Shown piece by piece: positions 59,625-64,000 of a stretch of 64,000 nucleotides of DNA. Each line of letters starts with the position of its first letter. The stretch's first letter is position 1. The notes beneath the pieces are model-generated. The model saw only the letters and a list, made by a program, of their open reading frames with translations. It was not told the origin of the DNA and made no database searches. Origin of the DNA: Spirosoma endophyticum (GTDB taxonomy: Bacteria > Bacteroidota > Bacteroidia > Cytophagales > Spirosomataceae); NCBI RefSeq assembly GCF_900112365.1, contig NZ_FOLQ01000012.1, positions 102,818 through 166,817 of the forward strand, written 5' to 3'. A program made the translations under genes and the position numbers.

Positions 59625-61049
59625 ATGACTAAACAATTTCACCAGACAATTTGCGCCAGCTTAGGGCTTTCCTTGGCGGCTGGCTTATTTCAAAGTTGGC
59701 TCCATTTTCAAAGGGGCCTTGACCTATACACGCTAGCCTCCTTTCGAAGTTGGTTTCTAGTTTTCGACTTCATTGCTCTCATAACAGCTAGTTTGCTAGT
59801 AACCTATTATTTCCGCAAAAACTATAGGGCGACATTCTGGGCTGGATTGGTAGCCACCCTAATTTCATTTGTAACGCTACTCTATCTAATCCTGGCCACA
59901 CTCTACCCCTTGCTGGGTCAATATTACAGAGCGGCTGTATTGCTGGGCGTTTTAGCCTATCTGGTTTATGGCACTATACTGGCTGCTTCTCACTCTGGGA
60001 GCAGACCCTGGCTAAAGGGGGCAGGTATTGGGATGGCATTACTTTATGGAGCTCAGTTGGCAGCCCTGATGTGGTTTATAGATATCCCCCCTTATCCCCC
60101 AACCGCCAAGCTCGATGTAATCCAGCAATGGCTGTCTTTAGCTGACCGGATCGTTCCAGTTCTACTCCTGTTTAATTTTGTTGATGAGTTAAAGAACACC
60201 CCTGACGTTAAGGAGCCAGTTGACCTACCGGCCGGATTGCTACTTGCCAAAGGAATGGTTGTGATTCTTGCCATCTCGACAACGGTACTTGCTATTCAGC
60301 TACTTGGAGACAATCACAACCATACACATATATCTGCCCGAGAAACGGCCTTGGCACAGCCTTTTGAGGAAGGAAGCTATGTCAGCCGCCAAGGGGATAC
60401 GTTGCTGTACCGACTCTTAAAGCCCCTGCATTACGATGCCAAGAAACGATATCCACTGGTGGTTGGTCTACCTTTCTCCTGCCGCTTAGACAATATCCGT
60501 CAGATCGATGCCTGCCCTATAGCCAAATGGTTAGCGACGGATGAAAACAGGCGTAAGTATCCCTGTTTTGTGTTTGTGCCTCGCTGTCCACCCTATTCTG
60601 GCTGGGGTGGTGTAGCCAATACGCCTTCGGTAGCTCCCCTAGCCATTGAGGCCCTTGTTTCCCTGGATAAGGCGTTTTCGATTGATACCCAAAGGCGTTA
60701 CGTGTCGGGCGTATCGCGGGGAGGGTATGGCTCCTGGCATCTGATTGGCACCCACCCGGAGTTGTTTGCAGCCGCTATACCCGTATGCGGAGAAGGCGAT
60801 CCCAGCCAGGCCCCTGGTATGGCTGGGATCGCGGTCTGGGCTTTTCACGGGGCCAAAGACATGAATGTACCGGTGAGCGGCTCTCGGGAGATGGTTAGTG
60901 CGCTCAAACAAGCGGGCGGTGCTCCCCGCTACACGGAATATGCCCATCTGGCTCACAGTGTATGGGAGGAAGTCATCAAGACCCCGGGCTTACTGGACTG
61001 GTTATTCTCTCAAAAACAAACGGACCATTCTAAAGCCACTAAAAGTTAA
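59625..61049 (+). CDS. Membrane protein fused to alpha/beta hydrolase
   Basis: 474 residues. Residues 1-230 hold about six membrane helices (for example FDFIALITASLLVTYYF and YRAAVLLGVLAYLVYGTILA, IGMALLYGAQLAALMWF), a further helix near 205-225, and from about 260 an extracytoplasmic esterase/depolymerase-like domain: RYPLVVGLPFSC, FVFVPRCPPYSGWGG, nucleophile SGVSRGGYGSW (Ser near 364), acid in HGAKDMNVPV (near 412) and His in AHLAHSVWEE (near 443). The fusion suggests a membrane-tethered periplasmic hydrolase. Confidence 0.8.
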   Translation: MTKQFHQTICASLGLSLAAGLFQSWLHFQRGLDLYTLASFRSWFLVFDFIALITASLLVTYYFRKNYRATFWAGLVATLISFVTLLYLILATLYPLLGQYYRAAVLLGVLAYLVYGTILAASHSGSRPWLKGAGIGMALLYGAQLAALMWFIDIPPYPPTAKLDVIQQWLSLADRIVPVLLLFNFVDELKNTPDVKEPVDLPAGLLLAKGMVVILAISTTVLAIQLLGDNHNHTHISARETALAQPFEEGSYVSRQGDTLLYRLLKPLHYDAKKRYPLVVGLPFSCRLDNIRQIDACPIAKWLATDENRRKYPCFVFVPRCPPYSGWGGVANTPSVAPLAIEALVSLDKAFSIDTQRRYVSGVSRGGYGSWHLIGTHPELFAAAIPVCGEGDPSQAPGMAGIAVWAFHGAKDMNVPVSGSREMVSALKQAGGAPRYTEYAHLAHSVWEEVIKTPGLLDWLFSQKQTDHSKATKS

Positions 61050-61059
61050 GTCTTTTCGT

Positions 61060-61082
61060 AAAACGCTCCTATCTGAGACGAC
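61060..61082. repeat. Dispersed intergenic repeat, copy 2
   Basis: AAAACGCTCCTATCTGAGAC plus GAC, 11 bp after the hydrolase-fusion stop. Similarity to copy 4 extends another 40 bp to a shared GCTTC...AAATGGGyGTTT segment. Confidence 0.5.
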
Positions 61083-61128
61083 CGAACGTTCCCGTATCCG
61101 CTTCTAGAAATGGGCGTTTGAAGCGATA

Positions 61129-61746
61129 TCAATGCTTCTTCAGCAAAAAGTAAGTGTGTCCGCCATTACCCTCCGGCACAAAGTAACTCTCAAGCTGAGT
61201 AAATCCTGTTTCAGTGAACCATGATTGATAGGTAGCTCTATCCGCATGACTCCAATACATTTTCGCCCCCGATTGATTCCAATTTGAGTCAGTGCCAGTC
61301 CATTCGCTTGCTCCTACTGTGCATAGAAAGTAGCCACCTGGCCTAAGCCATTGGTAGATGTTTTTTATTAAATCAGGCTGTTCAGTCACAGGAAGATGTA
61401 TAAGTGAATATAAAGCAATGATGGCGTCAAATGAGCTACCGGGAAAGCTAAGGTTGGCCATATCAGCAATCTCAAAGCGAGCTTGAGGAACATTGATGCG
61501 AGCCTGCTGAACCTGAACCGGCGAAAGATCAACGCCTAGGTAAGCAAATTGCTGGCTCAGAAAACGGGCTGTTGGAATGCCATCTGCGCAGCCTAATTCG
61601 AGAATGCTGGCCTTAAGGGGTAAAAGGTTAGCCAGAGCCGTTAACCAATCGCTATACCGATCTGGACTCAACTGTTCGTGATGAGTCCTGTAGCGACTAC
61701 TCAACTGATCATATCCTTCTTGAACGATGCGCTTAGGGTCTTCCAT
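61129..61746 (-). CDS. Class I SAM-dependent methyltransferase
   Basis: 205 residues. Motif I ASILELGCADGIPTARFL, then YLGVDLSPVQVQQARIN (acidic loop), FEIADMANLSFPGSSFDAII and WLRPGGYFLCTVGASEW. Small-molecule or protein methyltransferase; substrate not apparent. N-terminus RIVQEGYDQLSSRYRTHHEQ is typical of the group. Confidence 0.9.
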   Translation of the reverse strand: MEDPKRIVQEGYDQLSSRYRTHHEQLSPDRYSDWLTALANLLPLKASILELGCADGIPTARFLSQQFAYLGVDLSPVQVQQARINVPQARFEIADMANLSFPGSSFDAIIALYSLIHLPVTEQPDLIKNIYQWLRPGGYFLCTVGASEWTGTDSNWNQSGAKMYWSHADRATYQSWFTETGFTQLESYFVPEGNGGHTYFLLKKH

Positions 61747-61814
61747 AGAGTTATCAACTCACTTTACAGATGGTCAAATTATAAGATTCCTCTCAGATAT
61801 CTAAAATTATAAAT

Positions 61815-61840
61815 TCTCAAATAACACTCCCGCTTGAGAC
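61815..61840. repeat. Dispersed intergenic repeat, copy 3 (diverged)
   Basis: TCTCAA (61815-61820) and TTGAGA arms around ATAACACTCCCGC. Matches the core of copies 1 and 2 at about three-quarters of positions. Part of the 300-bp divergent region between the methyltransferase and the next gene. Confidence 0.45.
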
Positions 61841-61841
61841 A

Positions 61842-61895
61842 AATAACCGTTCATACGCTTGCACCATTCGAGATGCAAGCGTATGAACGGTTATT
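61842..61895. repeat. Perfect 22-bp inverted repeat between divergent genes
   Basis: Arms 61842-61863 and 61874-61895 are exact complements (AATAACCGTTCATACGCTTG-CA) with a 10-nt loop. Located upstream of both flanking genes, so an ordinary terminator role is not expected; it could be an operator, an attenuator, or a remnant of the nearby repeat family. Confidence 0.75.
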
Positions 61896-62047
61896 CTACT
61901 AACTGCCCCCCAATCAGTAGCGTACAGGACAACTAACCACGCTTTGCGCTTCTAGGTCTGCCAAAAAAGAGGGGCCAAGACGACTTGTGAGTAGGCCGTC
62001 AATTTAACGCCTTTTCCCTGATACCTAGCTCCGTTTACCGTCAAGTT

Positions 62048-63157
62048 ATGTCATATCATCGCACCTCCTGGTTCTTTAAATTTTGTGAATCTGTTCTAGC
62101 AACGACCGCTCTGCTAAATTTACTTTTTATCCCCTTGCAGTTCTTGCCTTTCTCCTTCCTGGAGAAATATGGGCAGTATTTTGTTCATCTACTGATTGGG
62201 ACGGTTGGAGCAGCCTCGCTTAGCAGCTTGTTCTATGTCTGGATATGGCATCGACAAGAACAAGCTAATGCCACCAACAGTCCCTTACACCATGCCTGGT
62301 TACAAGGAATTATTCGCTATTGGCTGGCTTTGTCAATTTCTACCTATGGCTTTGCCAAAATTTTAAAAACCCAGTTTCAAACGCCTGACTTTTTTCTTGA
62401 CACCCCCTTAAGCTCATTAGATGGCATGAGCTTAACTTGGTACTATTATGGCTATTCGTATCCACTGGCTGTCATTATTGGCCTTTTGCAAATCGGGGGA
62501 TCTATTTTACTCCTCTACCGTAGGACAACCTTACTAGGCGTAATGATCCTGTTGCCAGTCATAGTTAACATTATTCTGATTAACTTATTCTATAAAATTG
62601 CTATAGGAGCCTTTTTCAATTCAGTTGTCTATTCACTAGCCTTAGTATTTTTCCTTTTTCTAAACAGACGTAGACTCAAAATTATCCTGTTGGATTTAGT
62701 TGATCAGCTTCCTGATATTACTTCAAATCGTAGTTGGATAAAGCATAGCCTGCGTGTATTACCGATTGCTATTGCTTTTATTTCATTGAAAATACTAATC
62801 GACACGCATCCTGATGACCAACTATTGAGAGGTAGTTGGAAAGTGGAGAAACTGGTTCGTAATGGTCAGGTTCAATCATCAACAGCTTGGCTGACAGATT
62901 CTAAAGCTTGGAATCGAATTTATTTTGCAGGGTTAACAGGTTGCGCTTTTACCCCGAACCCCTATCGATTTGAATCTTGGGAAGGTCGATTAGGTAGCTA
63001 TGAATTCGATAGTTCACGAAATAGATTACTGGTAGCTTTTTATACCCGTGATACGCTGCGTGCCGTTGTTAGTAATCGTACAACAGATGCGATGCGATTA
63101 CAAGGTGTTTTGGGACGTGATACATTGGATATACAATTGTCCCGTATACACCGCTAA
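62048..63157 (+). CDS. Polytopic membrane protein with C-terminal soluble domain
   Basis: 369 residues, about seven to eight helices up to residue 260 (FPLAVIIGLLQIG-like SYPLAVIIGLLQIGGSILLL, GVMILLPVIVNIILINLFY, NSVVYSLALVFFLFLNRRRL), then a lipocalin-like beta domain beginning LLRGSWKVEKLVRNGQVQSS. The GFAKILKTQ and IGLLQIGGSILLLYRRT region recalls DoxX-like proteins. Function unknown. Confidence 0.7.
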   Translation: MSYHRTSWFFKFCESVLATTALLNLLFIPLQFLPFSFLEKYGQYFVHLLIGTVGAASLSSLFYVWIWHRQEQANATNSPLHHAWLQGIIRYWLALSISTYGFAKILKTQFQTPDFFLDTPLSSLDGMSLTWYYYGYSYPLAVIIGLLQIGGSILLLYRRTTLLGVMILLPVIVNIILINLFYKIAIGAFFNSVVYSLALVFFLFLNRRRLKIILLDLVDQLPDITSNRSWIKHSLRVLPIAIAFISLKILIDTHPDDQLLRGSWKVEKLVRNGQVQSSTAWLTDSKAWNRIYFAGLTGCAFTPNPYRFESWEGRLGSYEFDSSRNRLLVAFYTRDTLRAVVSNRTTDAMRLQGVLGRDTLDIQLSRIHR

Positions 63158-63210
63158 ATTTCAGCAGCTGTGATAACCTCATTCTCGGATGTTATCACTA
63201 TAGGTTTATT

Positions 63211-63249
63211 CATCTCACTTATTCTCATTAAATGCTCCTAAGTGAGATG
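63211..63249. repeat. Dispersed intergenic repeat, copy 4
   Basis: CATCTCACTT (63211-63220) and AAGTGAGATG (63240-63249) are perfect 10-bp arms around ATTCTCATTAAATGCTCCT. Lies 54 bp after the membrane protein gene. Confidence 0.55.
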
Positions 63250-63439
63250 AAGAGAGTCGGATGTGGTGCTTCAATAAATGGGTGTTTAAGTAGACTCTGA
63301 AACACTGTCCGTTTCTGTCCGTTAGCCTGTCCATTTTTGGACAAATAAGCCTCTCTCAAAATTAGAATATAGCCTATTCAAGCTAGATAAGGCCATTAAA
63401 AAAGTTTGGCCGGGTATTTGTACGACAAAGCCTATAGTA

Positions 63440-63802
63440 ATGGCAACTAGAACCAATCGCTGTATGAAACGGGTGTTTTTAGGGGAGTTGGAAGAAGTCG
63501 TTTTATTGACGGTAGCTACCCTACAGGAAGCGGCTTACTGTGCGTTGATTACCCAAACCATTGATCAGCAAATGGGGCGTAGCATCAGCTTTCCTACGGT
63601 CCACACCACCCTACAACGGTTAGCCGAAAAGGGTTTTGTTTCCTCCCAGATGGGGGGAGCCACCGCCGAGCGGGGCGGGCGTCAAAAACGGTTGTTTAGC
63701 GTGACAACGGTAGGTCAGCGAGCCCTGATTGAGAGTCGGCAATTACGCAGCCAATTGTGGAACCAGATTCCAACCGAAGTCGTACAGCTATGGGGCGCCT
63801 AA
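63440..63802 (+). CDS. PadR-family transcriptional regulator
   Basis: Up to 120 residues; the PadR start MKRVFLGELEEVVLLTVATL at 63464 is the better-supported N-terminus. Winged helix: YCALITQTIDQQMGRSISFP followed by TVHTTLQRLAEKGFV and ERGGRQKRLFSVTTVGQRAL. Overlaps the downstream permease by 13 bp, forming the PadR-permease pair common in Cytophagales; it presumably regulates that transporter. Confidence 0.9.
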   Translation: MATRTNRCMKRVFLGELEEVVLLTVATLQEAAYCALITQTIDQQMGRSISFPTVHTTLQRLAEKGFVSSQMGGATAERGGRQKRLFSVTTVGQRALIESRQLRSQLWNQIPTEVVQLWGA

Positions 63803-64000
63803 CCAATCACTTTCGCCGTTATCCTGACTCAGCGCGGTCGGGCGTTTCGGATCATCCAACACCGCCCCGCTGGGCCGAGTGGTTACTGAGCCGGTTTAGT
63901 CCGGGCGGTATGGAAGATGAACTGCAAGGTGATCTGCTGGAGATGTACACCTACTGGGTCAAGACTGTTGGCCCCTCAAGAGCCCGCTGGCGGTATGCGC
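63790..64000 (+). CDS. ABC transporter permease, N-terminal part (runs off window)
   Basis: ATG at 63790 opens a frame to the window end (70 complete codons). PPRWAEWLLSRFSPGGMEDE followed by LQGDLLEMYTYWV is the prefix domain found in front of FtsX/MacB-type permeases of Bacteroidota (P-P-x-W-A...L...E-L-Q-G-D-L-x-E). The transmembrane part lies outside. Likely an exporter or peptide transporter controlled by the overlapping PadR. Confidence 0.75.
   Translation, partial: MGRLTNHFRRYPDSARSGVSDHPTPPRWAEWLLSRFSPGGMEDELQGDLLEMYTYWVKTVGPSRARWRYA

Noticed and set aside
1..64000. tRNA, rRNA, complete insertion sequences, complete integrase or replication initiator genes
   Set aside because: None seen on reading both strands; so the window does not settle whether the element is a plasmid or an ICE, and no attachment sites can be named.

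Overview
The window looks like DNA from a Cytophagales bacterium (Spirosoma-like Bacteroidota). The conjugation genes are of the Bacteroidetes type (TraE to TraQ order). The lipoproteins have Bacteroidota-style signals, ribosome binding sites are weak or absent, and the window ends with a PadR regulator overlapping an ABC permease with a prefix domain, a pairing common in that group. No database search was possible, so families are named from motifs and gene order.

Layout. 1-1631: 3' part of a photolyase/cryptochrome gene running in from the left. 1.7-3.2 kb: decayed DNA with a frameshifted HigA-type antitoxin and a stop-interrupted recombinase fragment, then a small secreted protein. 4.1-39.7 kb: a conjugative element (plasmid or ICE; no complete integrase or replication protein is in view). 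It holds (a) a DarB-like methylase-helicase split by one TAG codon; (b) a leftward operon (15.4 to 10.1 kb) of unusual accessory genes; (c) a leftward transfer operon (29.1 to 15.3 kb) with ParA, a DUF3408 protein, TraE, TraF, the VirB4 ATPase TraG, periplasmic proteins, TraJ, K, L, M, N, O and Q; (d) a dense TACATT/AATGTA repeat field and a structured oriT candidate at 29.1-29.9 kb; (e) rightward mobilisation protein, relaxase and VirD4-type coupling protein; (f) an XRE regulator, an M23 peptidase, a DUF3945-like protein and a TOPRIM protein.

40.4-42.5 kb: umuDC with a divergent small gene. 43-51 kb: XdhC plus a two-subunit molybdenum hydroxylase, a secreted carboxylesterase and a PQQ-type sugar dehydrogenase lipoprotein. 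51-59.5 kb: an AraC regulator and a rightward run of aldo/keto reductases, cupins, flavodoxin, alpha/beta hydrolase and a carboxymuconolactone-decarboxylase-like protein. 59.6-64 kb: a membrane-hydrolase fusion, a methyltransferase, a membrane protein, PadR and the start of an ABC permease.

Most striking: (1) the 10-15 kb operon encodes degenerate paralogues of both conjugation ATPases, VirD4 and VirB4, with damaged Walker motifs. They flank a zinc-ribbon protein fused to a ClpP-like domain, and a second copy of the zinc ribbon stands alone nearby. I know of no described system with this composition. (2) A 70-nt leader, 67/70 identical, precedes both the transfer operon and the coupling-protein gene. 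It carries three TTsGTCCyC words at exact 21-bp spacing plus a terminator-like hairpin; a related phased array precedes the methylase operon. (3) A 41-bp element (37/41 identical) lies upstream of both the XdhC operon and the AraC-linked aldo/keto reductase.
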